The notes under the pieces were generated by a model, which had not been told where the DNA came from, did no database searches, and worked only from the letters and a program-made list of their open reading frames with translations. A stretch of DNA of 58,949 bases, taken from the IMG/VR virus record IMGVR_UViG_3300032086_003047, positions 1-58,949 of that record. One strand, 5' to 3'. How positions within the stretch are numbered: the stretch's first letter is position 1; each line of letters begins with the position of its first letter. Shown in pieces: positions 14,176-22,321 of this stretch. This DNA comes from a virus. The position numbers and the translations under genes were made by a program.

Positions 14176-14615
14176 AAGTACGGAATGCAATTTTCATTCC
14201 AGGTAATGTTCCATCATCTAAGAATTCCAAAATAAAAACCAAGCATGGGATATTTGCGTCAAAGACAGTTAAGAAGTATCTACACAGTCTAGGGATTCAG
14301 CGTTATTCAGTATCTAAAAAAGAAGTCATGGGTTATGCCAGACGAGATAATGAATTCGCAAAATTCAAAGACGAGTTTAAATCACTTGTTGATAAGTCCA
14401 AGGGCGATATGATTATATCTTTTCATTTTGTCAGAGCAACCAAGCATAAATTTGATTTCCATAATATGGTGCAAATTATTGCTGATCTGCTTGTGGCTCA
14501 TGATTTTATTAAGGATGATGATATGGACCATTTTATACCAATGCCTTTCAAAGTAAAAGGTGAGTGGTATACCTACGATAAGGAAAATCCTGGAGTATGG
14601 ATTAAAGTAAATTAA
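14172..14615 (+). CDS. RusA-like Holliday junction resolvase
   Basis: This 147-aa protein has the layout of RusA-family endodeoxyribonucleases: IPGNVPSSKNSKI near the N-terminus (the 'P.sKN' strand), then FHFVRATKHKFDFHNMV and ADLLVAHDFIKDDDMDHF. The aspartates of FDFHN and KDDD correspond to the acidic residues that bind metal in RusA. Such enzymes resolve four-way junctions before packaging. It overlaps the primase-like gene by 4 bases (ATGA), so the two are probably co-translated. Confidence 0.82.
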   Translation: MKVRNAIFIPGNVPSSKNSKIKTKHGIFASKTVKKYLHSLGIQRYSVSKKEVMGYARRDNEFAKFKDEFKSLVDKSKGDMIISFHFVRATKHKFDFHNMVQIIADLLVAHDFIKDDDMDHFIPMPFKVKGEWYTYDKENPGVWIKVN

Positions 14616-14631
14616 AAATAGAAAATCAAAA

Positions 14632-17289
14632 ATGGCAATACAGGAAATCGAAGTTAGTTCCGCACAGGGGACTAAAGGCTTTGCTAAGAAAATCGATTCT
14701 GGTGCAAAGCGTATGGTGTTTGATATCTTGCAGGCAACGCAATATCAAAAGCCAGAGGAAAGTACGGTTCGAGAGCTGGCTTCCAATGCAGTAGATTCTC
14801 AGCGTGAGAAGAACATTGCTATAGATATCTTGCGAGATAAAGCAAGTCCATCTAAATATTTTATCGAGAGAGACGGTGAAAAGTATAAGGATAGTAATTG
14901 GGATCCTACATACTATGACCTAAATCATCTTGATATGGAAAACAACCATGTTGAAATACAATACACAGAGAATGAAGGTGTGGGATTTTGTGATACACTC
15001 ACAATTAAAGATTTTGGTGTGGGTATTGGTGATTCAAGAATAGAAGGTGTTATCTCTTTAGGTTATTCAACCAAGAGAAATAACAAAGCTGTTCTTGGTG
15101 CATGGGGTTTAGGTGCAAAGGTTGCACTATCAATGAGATCTGACTATTATAAGATAGAAACTGTACACAATGGAAGAAAATTTATCTTCAATTGTTATGC
15201 ATATAAGACAGATTTTGCGATAGGTAAATTCAATCTAAACACAGGAGAGAATAATGAATACATCACACTTTCTGATGGTACTGAAGTGTATTATGAGAAT
15301 ACTGATGAAAAGAATTATACCAAAGTAACTGTCTTTTGTAAAAGACATCATAGAAGTAATATCAAGAATGCTGTAAGATCTCAGCTATTGTATTTCAATA
15401 ATGTTACATTTGACTATAGGTATGAAAATGAAGAAGCAAGTGAAAGTGTTGACTTTCTTGCAGATGTTATTTACAATTCTGACAATATCATTATCTCCAA
15501 CAATCATCAATTTAGTAAACCACACGTAGTTATTGTAAAAGGTGATGATTCATTTGATACTACGGGTGTATGTTACGGTTATATTGATTTTACTCAGCTT
15601 GAGATGGAGAATCTCAGGGGTAATATTGGTATCAAATGTCCTATACGTTCTACAGTTCGTGATGAAATCACTGGTGAGGAAACGGTTCTTATTGATGGTG
15701 TATCGGTTACTCCGTCAAGAGAGTCAGTGATATGGGATGATCATACAAGAGAATTCTTGTTGAAGAAACTACAGGACGTGGTTAATGAGGCAAGTATTCT
15801 TGTAGCTAAAGAGCTTGTAGAAGATGACTTTATTGAGTGGTTGGAAAAATGTAGAACTGTGATCAGTAATGTTGACAGGTCAAGTGTTATAGGTAGAATG
15901 TCTATGCTTATAGATAAGTCTAAACTAAAACCAGCATTTCAACCTGAACCTTTATTAAAGTATACCAACGTTAATGAATTGTTTTGGTCTTATAATATAA
16001 GACGAGTAAATTCTCACTTTGATAGAAGTAAGAAGAAAACAGTTGTAACAAGAGATGATGTTGAGTTTTGGCATGATCTTAATACTGAAAGGTTATTCTA
16101 TAAGAAGGGTCCGACAAGTAAGTACAAGGATGAATACATCATTCAAACTATGGGTCAATTTACTATGATTGAAATGGGAGAAATACCCAAGGAGTTCAAT
16201 GTAAAAGATCTTAGTGATGATGCAAACGATAGTGATATTGCTAAAATGAAAAAGCATTACATTAAACGTAGAGATCTTGTATATGAATATCTTGTTAAAT
16301 CAAAGCTCTATAAAGATTACGATAGTCTTGAAGTTCCTGAAGACTGGCAGAAAAAGATAGATGATCGTGATGAAGAAGAAGGTAAGCTTGCAGAACATGA
16401 GGAGCTAACTCCTGCAGAATTACGTAAGCTTGAGAATAAGATACCTGTAAAGTATATTGTACGTTATTGGAAGAATACTCAATGGAGTAAAGATGATTAT
16501 GATTCTAGATTTCATCATTGGAAAATGACAGACATCAAAATTCCAGAGCTACAACAGAGTGAAGACATAATTTATTATGGTCATAATGCAGATGATAAGA
16601 AGTTATGCTTTGCTGCTCATTTTGTAGTTAGAGGTAAGAGTCATTATGAATTTGAAAAATGGGATACATTTAAACCTAATACAGATTCTGAAAACCCATA
16701 CAAGTTTCTTAAAATAAGTAATATCAATAAGAAGTATTTGAATGAGTTTCTACATATTGATAGATTCTTTAAGATAATGATAAACGATACAATTACGATG
16801 GATAATAAATTAGTAAACTGGCATACTGCTAGATTGATATCCGATCAGTTGAAAAATCTTAGGATGTTTAGAAATTTTGAAGCATTCAATTCTGATCTTT
16901 CAGAAAAGTATGAGAAGCTAGTAAAGTTCTATGACCAACATCAGCATGCATTTGGATGGTATTCATATTCTACTACAGAAATGAAAGATGAACTAATGGA
17001 ATACTTTGACAAGGTTCTCAACTTTCAATTATTCGTAAAGGATAATCCAAATGATCCTGAAGCTATAGCAGAGAGATCAATGCAGTTATTCTCTATAGAT
17101 GATGCAAAGAATGCAATAGCTGTAGATATCGAAATGTATGATATTCTACAGGAGCTGTTGGAATATGCTGAAGAGGTAGGTCCATTATTGAATAATGTTG
17201 AATTTTTATTTCAAACTAAAGATATTTCTAATGAACAAGAAGTTCTTGTAAAAGACATTTTATTGTCTAAACGTTTGGAAATCAGTTAA
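14632..17289 (+). CDS. GHKL ATPase, rIIA-like
   Basis: An 885-aa protein with the Bergerat ATP-binding fold: VRELASNAVDS (E48, N52, D55), KDFGVGIGD (D127, G129, G131) and GAWGLGAKVAL (G156-K163). The rest has no recognised motif. It is followed, after one small gene, by a protein clearly like T4 rIIB (17631), so it is best read as the rIIA partner, though longer than T4 rIIA (725 aa). In T4 the rII proteins act at the membrane and matter for exclusion by lambda Rex; their biochemical role is unclear. No Shine-Dalgarno sequence; 16 bases after the previous stop. Confidence 0.8.
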   Translation: MAIQEIEVSSAQGTKGFAKKIDSGAKRMVFDILQATQYQKPEESTVRELASNAVDSQREKNIAIDILRDKASPSKYFIERDGEKYKDSNWDPTYYDLNHLDMENNHVEIQYTENEGVGFCDTLTIKDFGVGIGDSRIEGVISLGYSTKRNNKAVLGAWGLGAKVALSMRSDYYKIETVHNGRKFIFNCYAYKTDFAIGKFNLNTGENNEYITLSDGTEVYYENTDEKNYTKVTVFCKRHHRSNIKNAVRSQLLYFNNVTFDYRYENEEASESVDFLADVIYNSDNIIISNNHQFSKPHVVIVKGDDSFDTTGVCYGYIDFTQLEMENLRGNIGIKCPIRSTVRDEITGEETVLIDGVSVTPSRESVIWDDHTREFLLKKLQDVVNEASILVAKELVEDDFIEWLEKCRTVISNVDRSSVIGRMSMLIDKSKLKPAFQPEPLLKYTNVNELFWSYNIRRVNSHFDRSKKKTVVTRDDVEFWHDLNTERLFYKKGPTSKYKDEYIIQTMGQFTMIEMGEIPKEFNVKDLSDDANDSDIAKMKKHYIKRRDLVYEYLVKSKLYKDYDSLEVPEDWQKKIDDRDEEEGKLAEHEELTPAELRKLENKIPVKYIVRYWKNTQWSKDDYDSRFHHWKMTDIKIPELQQSEDIIYYGHNADDKKLCFAAHFVVRGKSHYEFEKWDTFKPNTDSENPYKFLKISNINKKYLNEFLHIDRFFKIMINDTITMDNKLVNWHTARLISDQLKNLRMFRNFEAFNSDLSEKYEKLVKFYDQHQHAFGWYSYSTTEMKDELMEYFDKVLNFQLFVKDNPNDPEAIAERSMQLFSIDDAKNAIAVDIEMYDILQELLEYAEEVGPLLNNVEFLFQTKDISNEQEVLVKDILLSKRLEIS

Positions 17290-17324
17290 ATAAACCGTAA
17301 ATTAATAATAAATAAATATAAATC

Positions 17325-17624
17325 ATGAGTTCAAAAATTAAAACGATTGAAGTTACAAAAAGAGCATTGGCAACTTACAAAGGTCTAGGTCAGACTAATG
17401 CTCAAATCGCCAAGAGATTCGGAATTACATCATCTGAAGTTATGGATGGTTTAATTACTTTTGGAATGGTGAAAGGTAAGAGTTTAAAGAAAAACTACGA
17501 GGTGAAATACGTGGACGATCTTAATTTTGATACGGAAGAAGAAACTACTGAGGAAACATCAGAGTTTGAAACTGCCGATCAGGAAGAGGTTGAAGACGCA
17601 GAGTATGCATACGAAGAAAACTAA
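17325..17624 (+). CDS. Small HTH protein resembling the rIIB N-terminus (99 aa)
   Basis: Residues about 10-50 (RALATYKGLGQTNAQIAKRFGITSSEVMDGLI) form a helix-turn-helix with the same layout as the N-terminal HTH of T4 rIIB. The C-terminal third is highly acidic (EEETTEETSEFETADQEEVED). It stops 6 bases before the rIIB-like gene, which lacks an HTH of its own. So the rIIB module appears split over two genes here. The acidic tail probably is disordered and may bind a partner or mimic nucleic acid. Confidence 0.72.
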   Translation: MSSKIKTIEVTKRALATYKGLGQTNAQIAKRFGITSSEVMDGLITFGMVKGKSLKKNYEVKYVDDLNFDTEEETTEETSEFETADQEEVEDAEYAYEEN

Positions 17625-17630
17625 AACTAA

Positions 17631-18827
17631 ATGTCATATATTTCAATTAATCGAATTGGTGATTCCATAACAGGTAGTTATGGGAACACCAACTTCGGTG
17701 TTTCCTTTAATGAGGAACGCTGGAGTAAAATGCAGGAGCTGGAAGAAGCTTCTCTCAACGCATCAAGTGTTGATGAGATCAACCAGATTCTTGAGGATTT
17801 TGCAGAACTTGCAAAAGAAGACTTCAAAACTATTATTGAGTCTGAATACCCTAACATCTATGTGAATAAAGCAACAGGTCAATTTCATCTTAAGGTTGGT
17901 GATAAGGTAAGCTCCGTAGCTATGCCTAAGTCATTCGTCGAAAGAATAAAGGATTCTATCGATAAAGGTATCGATCCAGAGCCTTTGATAAAGTTCTGGA
18001 CCAGATGGCTAAGAAATCCTGTTCTTAGAAGAAAGAATACAGCTAGTCAGCTTGACTTCTCTGATAGAGTAGTGAATTATGTTAATGCATTGTTCATGGA
18101 CGATGAGGTGAAAGAACAGCTTGTAGAAGAACATGGTATAACACCAGATCTTGCTGAAGAAAGAGCAAAGGTTCTACAGGTAAAGATTACCAAAGAGGGA
18201 TTGTTATGTACTTACAAAGTATCTACAGAAGTTACCGAGAAGTTTGCATTGGATGAAGATGGTAATCCAATAACTGTTTCAAGATACAATAAAGTTATTG
18301 ATCCTGATACAGGTATTGTAAGCTATGATGAACCAGAGCATGTAGAAAAGCGAGTATTCAAGCCTGCTATTATGGGTAACAGCGGAGATGCATTCTATTG
18401 CGAAGGTGATAATGGTTATGAAGATCCAGGTCATTTTATCAAAGTAGGTTGTACACATAGATTACCAGATTGGTCTTATGTGAATACAAATAATGATGCT
18501 TCTTGTGTTAAAGGTTTGCATGTTGGTGGATTATCTTACATAAGGGGGTATCAGACTGGTGATAGAGTTACTCACAATGTATTCATAGATCCTATGCATA
18601 TTGGTGCTATTCCTAACTGTCATACTGATGGAGATGGAGCATTAAGATGTTTGCAATACTTTGTTCATTCTTCATTTGCTGGAGTTAATGGTTCTATTTA
18701 CCATTCTTCAGAATACGCTGCTTTAACTGATGCTCAGTGGATTAAGATGCGTGAAGAGATCATCAAAGAATTTGGTGAACTTGAAGAAGTGAGAGAAGAC
18801 GAGCTTAATGAGCTCAATGCATTGTAA
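17631..18827 (+). CDS. rIIB-like protein
   Basis: A 398-aa protein matching T4 rIIB in several ordered blocks: VERIKDSIDKG followed by PLIKFWTRWLRNP corresponds to rIIB 'VDRILDSMEKG...FLENLLENP'. The later LLCTYKV corresponds to 'YFYAFKV'; C292VKGLHVGGLSYIRG to 'CSRGLHVCSKSYIR'; then HIGAIP and RCLQYFV to 'DVVSIP' and 'RTCQYEV'. The N-terminal HTH of T4 rIIB is absent; a separate HTH gene lies just upstream. It probably forms a functional set with the GHKL ATPase. A terminator follows within 25 bases of its stop. Confidence 0.83.
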   Translation: MSYISINRIGDSITGSYGNTNFGVSFNEERWSKMQELEEASLNASSVDEINQILEDFAELAKEDFKTIIESEYPNIYVNKATGQFHLKVGDKVSSVAMPKSFVERIKDSIDKGIDPEPLIKFWTRWLRNPVLRRKNTASQLDFSDRVVNYVNALFMDDEVKEQLVEEHGITPDLAEERAKVLQVKITKEGLLCTYKVSTEVTEKFALDEDGNPITVSRYNKVIDPDTGIVSYDEPEHVEKRVFKPAIMGNSGDAFYCEGDNGYEDPGHFIKVGCTHRLPDWSYVNTNNDASCVKGLHVGGLSYIRGYQTGDRVTHNVFIDPMHIGAIPNCHTDGDGALRCLQYFVHSSFAGVNGSIYHSSEYAALTDAQWIKMREEIIKEFGELEEVREDELNELNAL

Positions 18828-18850
18828 TTTAATTATTAATTCTTAACTAT

Positions 18851-18876
18851 AGGGGAGTGTAATGCTCCCCTTTTTA
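18851..18876 (+). terminator. Intrinsic terminator after rIIB-like gene
   Basis: AGGGGAG (18851-18857) pairs with CTCCCCT (18865-18871) around TGTAATG, followed by TTTT. It lies between the rIIB-like stop and the exonuclease start only 4 bases further on, so the downstream unit must have its own promoter or depend on read-through. Its stem is much like the one at 13138. Confidence 0.88.
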
Positions 18877-18880
18877 TATT

Positions 18881-20038
18881 ATGGCAAATAAAATGAAATT
18901 TCTAACATTTGAACAATTTCGAGAAACTGATGCAATTTCTGTTTCAAGACTGAATGACCTTTCTTATTCTCCGTTATTGTACAAACAAAACCTTGAGGCT
19001 GTAGAAAAAGAACCTACTGCAGCTATGAGATTCGGTAGTGCTGTAGATTGTATGATCACACAGGATTCCAGTGAGTTTCAAGAAAGGTATTATGTGAGTA
19101 GCATAAGCGAACCACCTTCAGAAACAATTCAAAAGATCGTTACTGGAGTATACAATGAAATTGATACAGCAGATTCTCTTCATGCTTTTTCAGAGCTCTC
19201 TGATTTTTCTAATGAGATATTAGAACATGCGGCTTATCAGCAGTATGGTCAATCCTGGAAACCTGAAACGCTTGTAAAGAAAGTTGTTGATGCAGGTAGC
19301 AGCTATTTCAATGAGCTATTTGATTCAAACGGTAAAGAGATTCTTAAACAAGAAGAGTTTGAATCTATAGTAGCTGTAGTTGAAAGTTTGAATAACAATG
19401 AGTTTACCAAAATCTTTATTAGTGGAGATGAGTATGAGAGATGGTGGCAATTGCCTATTGTATTTGACTACAAGGTAGATGATGAAACAATAACGTGTAA
19501 GGCGTTACTTGATCTTCTTATTATTGATCATAAGAATAAAGAGATTCGAGTATTTGATATCAAGACTACTGGACAAAGTGTTTATTCATTTAGCTCAAGC
19601 TATATGAAGTTTGGATACTTCCGTCAAGGTTCTTTCTATTTTCGTGCAGCAACTAATTTCCTAAGAAATGTATTTCCTGATTATACAGTGATGAATCCAG
19701 AATTCATTGTTGCAGAACAGGCTAATATAAATCCTCCTATGATCTACAAGATGTCCACACAGGATATTATGACAGGCGAGCATGGTGGAGTTACTACATT
19801 TGGTAAGGAAGTTAAGGGCTATCGTCAATTGATAAAGGATCTTATATGGCACAGAGAGACAGATAAGTGGGATTATCATCGTGAGGTATATCAAAATAAC
19901 GGTGTTACTGTTATTGATAATTTCAGAAATGATGGTACGAATGTAAATCTTCCAGTTCCAGCACAGGAAATGGTAGATGATCTGTTCGAGACTCTAGCTA
20001 ATATTACTAAACCCGATTCTAATAATTCTGCAAACTAA
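18881..20038 (+). CDS. PD-(D/E)XK exonuclease, RecE/Exo VIII-like
   Basis: A 385-aa protein with the plan of RecE-type/YqaJ-like phage exonucleases. The N-terminal AISVSRLNDLSYSPLLYKQN and MRFGSAVDCMI match the usual 'S.S.lk...sP..y...GsavH' blocks. The catalytic core is D211 (LLDLL), then D226-I-K228 (VFDIKTTG), and YFRQGSFYFRA with the conserved Gln. Such enzymes chew one DNA strand to feed an annealing protein; the Sak4-like ATPase and the SSB-like protein upstream would complete the pathway. Metal-dependent, cytoplasmic. Starts right behind the terminator. Confidence 0.82.
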   Translation: MANKMKFLTFEQFRETDAISVSRLNDLSYSPLLYKQNLEAVEKEPTAAMRFGSAVDCMITQDSSEFQERYYVSSISEPPSETIQKIVTGVYNEIDTADSLHAFSELSDFSNEILEHAAYQQYGQSWKPETLVKKVVDAGSSYFNELFDSNGKEILKQEEFESIVAVVESLNNNEFTKIFISGDEYERWWQLPIVFDYKVDDETITCKALLDLLIIDHKNKEIRVFDIKTTGQSVYSFSSSYMKFGYFRQGSFYFRAATNFLRNVFPDYTVMNPEFIVAEQANINPPMIYKMSTQDIMTGEHGGVTTFGKEVKGYRQLIKDLIWHRETDKWDYHREVYQNNGVTVIDNFRNDGTNVNLPVPAQEMVDDLFETLANITKPDSNNSAN

Positions 20039-20042
20039 TGTA

Positions 20043-20879
20043 ATGAAGAGAACTACACTAAAGACAGGGACAAATCAGTTTGTAATACTGACTCCACTTA
20101 ATGCAAGATCTGTTTCAGTTAGTTCTATGAGAATAAAACCTACAGCTCTTCTCAATGATAATGATGAGACTGTAAAGTTGATATATGACAAGTCATTTAT
20201 CTTAGAGAGGGGTAGTCAGGTTAGTCTTGGGAAAGAACCATTCAAAATTAGTTACATTGAAAATGCAGATCCTGATTTTTTATTACATGCATCGAAACTA
20301 ACTAAGGCTAGTTATTTTCTAATGCCGACTATAGGGGAAACCAGGAGTTATTTTATGTGGTCTAAGCACTTTGTTAATTGTTTTATTAGTACGGAGAGTG
20401 ATATATACCTGGATCACGGTTGTGATCTACCGTGTGTTTATTTATTGTATAGATTTTCTAAGAGCATGCAGTATAGTAATTTTGAGAAGAAGATACAGAA
20501 TAATGAATTATTCATTAAGATGTATGATGTAGATCCTTTTCATGTATTATATGTGCTCAAGATACCAGAACATCTATTTGATGAATATGAACATTTTATG
20601 AAAGGTAAGTATTCCAAATTCCATATTAAATACAAAGAGCAAATATTGACATTTCATAATGCTCCAAGAACATCTGATCTATATGGTATTCTGTGGAAGA
20701 CAAGACAGTTTCGGGAGAAGCTGGAAACGAAGCTTACAGGTATTGTAGAGAGGGAATCAGATATAATTAAGATCGATCCTGCTGCAGAGTTACATGATCC
20801 TCCATTATTTGAAGAAGAAATGTATCTGGAGAAGTATAAGATCAAAAAAATAATTAAACCAAATGTCGAATATGAATAA
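20043..20879 (+). CDS. Hypothetical protein (278 aa)
   Basis: A soluble protein between the exonuclease and uracil-DNA glycosylase genes, starting 4 bases after the former and overlapping the latter by 17 bases. The N-terminal part is beta-rich (NQFVILTPLNARSVSVSSM), the C-terminal part helical and charged (MYLEKYKIKKIIKPN). No motif recognised. Its position suggests a role in DNA metabolism, but nothing in the sequence proves this. Confidence 0.6.
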   Translation: MKRTTLKTGTNQFVILTPLNARSVSVSSMRIKPTALLNDNDETVKLIYDKSFILERGSQVSLGKEPFKISYIENADPDFLLHASKLTKASYFLMPTIGETRSYFMWSKHFVNCFISTESDIYLDHGCDLPCVYLLYRFSKSMQYSNFEKKIQNNELFIKMYDVDPFHVLYVLKIPEHLFDEYEHFMKGKYSKFHIKYKEQILTFHNAPRTSDLYGILWKTRQFREKLETKLTGIVERESDIIKIDPAAELHDPPLFEEEMYLEKYKIKKIIKPNVEYE

Positions 20880-21567
20880 AGAAGCATTTGAAAAAATAAT
20901 GGATAAGAAATGGCTAGAGTTACTCTGGCCTTTTCTATCCTCAGAGGAAATGGTAAATAATTTCAAAGCAATTAAGGGTAAGAAAACATTTAGTATTGTT
21001 TATCCTTCATTTGAAGATTGTTTTAGGGCGTTTAAGCTCACTCCATTTGATGAAGTAAGAGTTGTTATAGTAGGACAGGACCCGTATCACGATGGATCTG
21101 CAGATGGGTTAGCCTTTAGCGGTTCCCGTAATACAAAATGTCCTAAATCTCTTGCTAATATACTACTGGAGGTAGAAGATGATTGCTATAATGGCCTTAA
21201 TCTTGACAGAGCAAGTAACTATGACCTTTCAGGTTGGGCTAAACAGGGTGTGTTGTTGTTAAATACAGCATTCACTGTTGAAAAGAGAAAACCTGGTAGT
21301 CATAAGAAATACTGGCAAAGTTTTACTAAGGAAGTATTTCGTTTATTGCGTGAAGAGAAGCAAGGATTGATCTATTTATTATGGGGCAATCATGCTAAAG
21401 ACTACAAGCAATACATTTCCGAAAAGATGAACTATATTCTAGAGGCTGGACATCCCAGTCCCTTGAATACTACAACGCCATTTAGGGGTTGTAAACACTT
21501 TAGCAAAACCAATGATATAATTACCCAGAATAACGGGGCTGAAAGTTGTATTAATTGGGGTATATAA
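20863..21567 (+). CDS. ung: Uracil-DNA glycosylase (family 1)
   Basis: Removes uracil from DNA. The protein (234 aa) has all hallmarks of family 1 UDG: G71QDPYH76 with catalytic D73, GLAFS, LLLNTAFTV with Asn, LLWGNHAKDYK, and the DNA-intercalation loop H197PSPLN202. UDG is common in crAss-like phages. It may simply proofread dUMP, or protect against host dUTP. An alternative start ATG 20872 would remove the first three residues and reduce the overlap with the preceding gene. Confidence 0.95.
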   Translation: MSNMNKEAFEKIMDKKWLELLWPFLSSEEMVNNFKAIKGKKTFSIVYPSFEDCFRAFKLTPFDEVRVVIVGQDPYHDGSADGLAFSGSRNTKCPKSLANILLEVEDDCYNGLNLDRASNYDLSGWAKQGVLLLNTAFTVEKRKPGSHKKYWQSFTKEVFRLLREEKQGLIYLLWGNHAKDYKQYISEKMNYILEAGHPSPLNTTTPFRGCKHFSKTNDIITQNNGAESCINWGI

Positions 21568-21582
21568 TTTAAAAAGAACAAG
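21568..21582 (+). repeat. Repeat TTTAAAAAGAACAAG, copy 1 (no ATG)
   Basis: This 15-base sequence is repeated at 21683-21697, where it stands directly before the ATG of the next gene. Here it is followed by TTTAATG in place of ATG. Downstream, 21583-21687 is an open frame of 34 codons (ISEYKQKYKQEHTHALNHE in its middle) without an ATG at its head; a TTG lies at 21601. It may be a small gene with a non-ATG or lost start. Confidence 0.5.
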
Positions 21583-21600
21583 TTTAATGTCCATGAGACA

Positions 21601-21687
21601 TTGATTTCTGAATATAAGCAAAAATACAAACAAGAACATACGCATGCACTTAATCATGAAATGAGCAAGAATTTATCTAACTTTTAA
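21601..21687 (+). CDS. Possible small gene with TTG start or lost ATG
   Basis: The frame 21583-21687 is open, polar and ends at TAA, and a start-associated repeat lies exactly before it. The first codon position holds TTT rather than ATG. The only plausible in-frame starts are TTG 21601 (28 codons) or ATG 21661 (8 codons). I list it as a weak candidate; it may equally be decayed. The 130-base interval 21568-21697 contains nothing else I can recognise. Confidence 0.25.
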   Translation: MISEYKQKYKQEHTHALNHEMSKNLSNF

Positions 21688-21697
21688 AAAGAACAAG
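21683..21697 (+). repeat. Repeat TTTAAAAAGAACAAG, copy 2
   Basis: Identical to 21568-21582 and placed directly before ATG 21698, like the A-rich start cassettes at 351-1975. It probably serves as the upstream part of a translation start. Confidence 0.6.
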
Positions 21698-21904
21698 ATG
21701 GATTTATTTCGATGGTTATTAAGTAATCATGAAGCTTTCTACAGATTACTATTGCTTCACATAGTATGTTTAGGCGGAATAGTGTTGCTATTTCTTGTAA
21801 TCCTTCCATTATACTTTGAGATAGCAGTTGCTATGTCGTTTATGATAGTATTGATGAGACAGTGGTATGTTGTTGTAAAGCTTTATGAGAATGAGAAATC
21901 ATGA
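21698..21904 (+). CDS. Two-helix membrane protein (68 aa)
   Basis: Residues about 15-60 are almost wholly hydrophobic in two segments (LLLLHIVCLGGIVLLFLVIL and YFEIAVAMSFMIVLM), with a short charged tail. Its TGA overlaps the next ATG (ATGA). It lies at the end of the early block. Function unknown; the shape alone would fit a holin or another small inner-membrane protein, but the lysis genes are elsewhere. Confidence 0.6.
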   Translation: MDLFRWLLSNHEAFYRLLLLHIVCLGGIVLLFLVILPLYFEIAVAMSFMIVLMRQWYVVVKLYENEKS

Positions 21905-22146
21905 TTTGGATGTTGTCTTGTTCTTTTTTTTATATTAGTGATATGTTTGAAAAAGAAACCGTTGTAGCAGATAAGCAATGTAGTGAAGCATTGGCTTATT
22001 TTCATATCATGGCTCAGATCAGAGAACGGGAGTATTCAGTTGAGATGTTGTGCAGTAAAGGATACGATACACTATGGTCCATCAATGACGATAATTGGTG
22101 TACATTCGTTGCATTTCCCACCGATGACCTGGAGTGCTTGAACTAA
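21901..22146 (+). CDS. Hypothetical protein, last gene of the rightward block (81 aa)
   Basis: Starts in the ATGA overlap with the membrane protein gene; a second ATG at 21943 (MFEKETVVADK) could be the true start, removing a hydrophobic stretch that otherwise looks like a poor signal. The body is acidic and has four cysteines but no paired motif. Family not recognised. It is followed by the 175-base convergent gap. Confidence 0.5.
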   Translation: MIWMLSCSFFYISDMFEKETVVADKQCSEALAYFHIMAQIREREYSVEMLCSKGYDTLWSINDDNWCTFVAFPTDDLECLN

Positions 22147-22188
22147 TACGTTAGGGGCCGTTTACTTTTTTTTTATTTGCTATTTAAG

Positions 22189-22216
22189 AAAAAACCCCCT
22201 ACCTGGCGGTAGAGGG
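22189..22216 (-). terminator. Intrinsic terminator closing the leftward block
   Basis: CCCCCTACC (22195-22203) pairs with GGTAGAGGG (22208-22216) with one mismatch around TGGC. On the minus strand the stem is followed by U6 (the A-run 22189-22194), so it ends transcription arriving from the giant genes. The rest of the convergent gap (22147-22321) holds a T-run at about 22166-22174 (which may help end rightward transcription) and AT-rich sequence without features. Confidence 0.82.
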
Positions 22217-22321
22217 CTTGCTAGATGAGCAATTATAAATCAAATCAAAACAATTAACAATCAGAAATTATTAATTATGAAAAACAGAAATTAGAAAATC
22301 GACTACTAATGTAGGACAATA

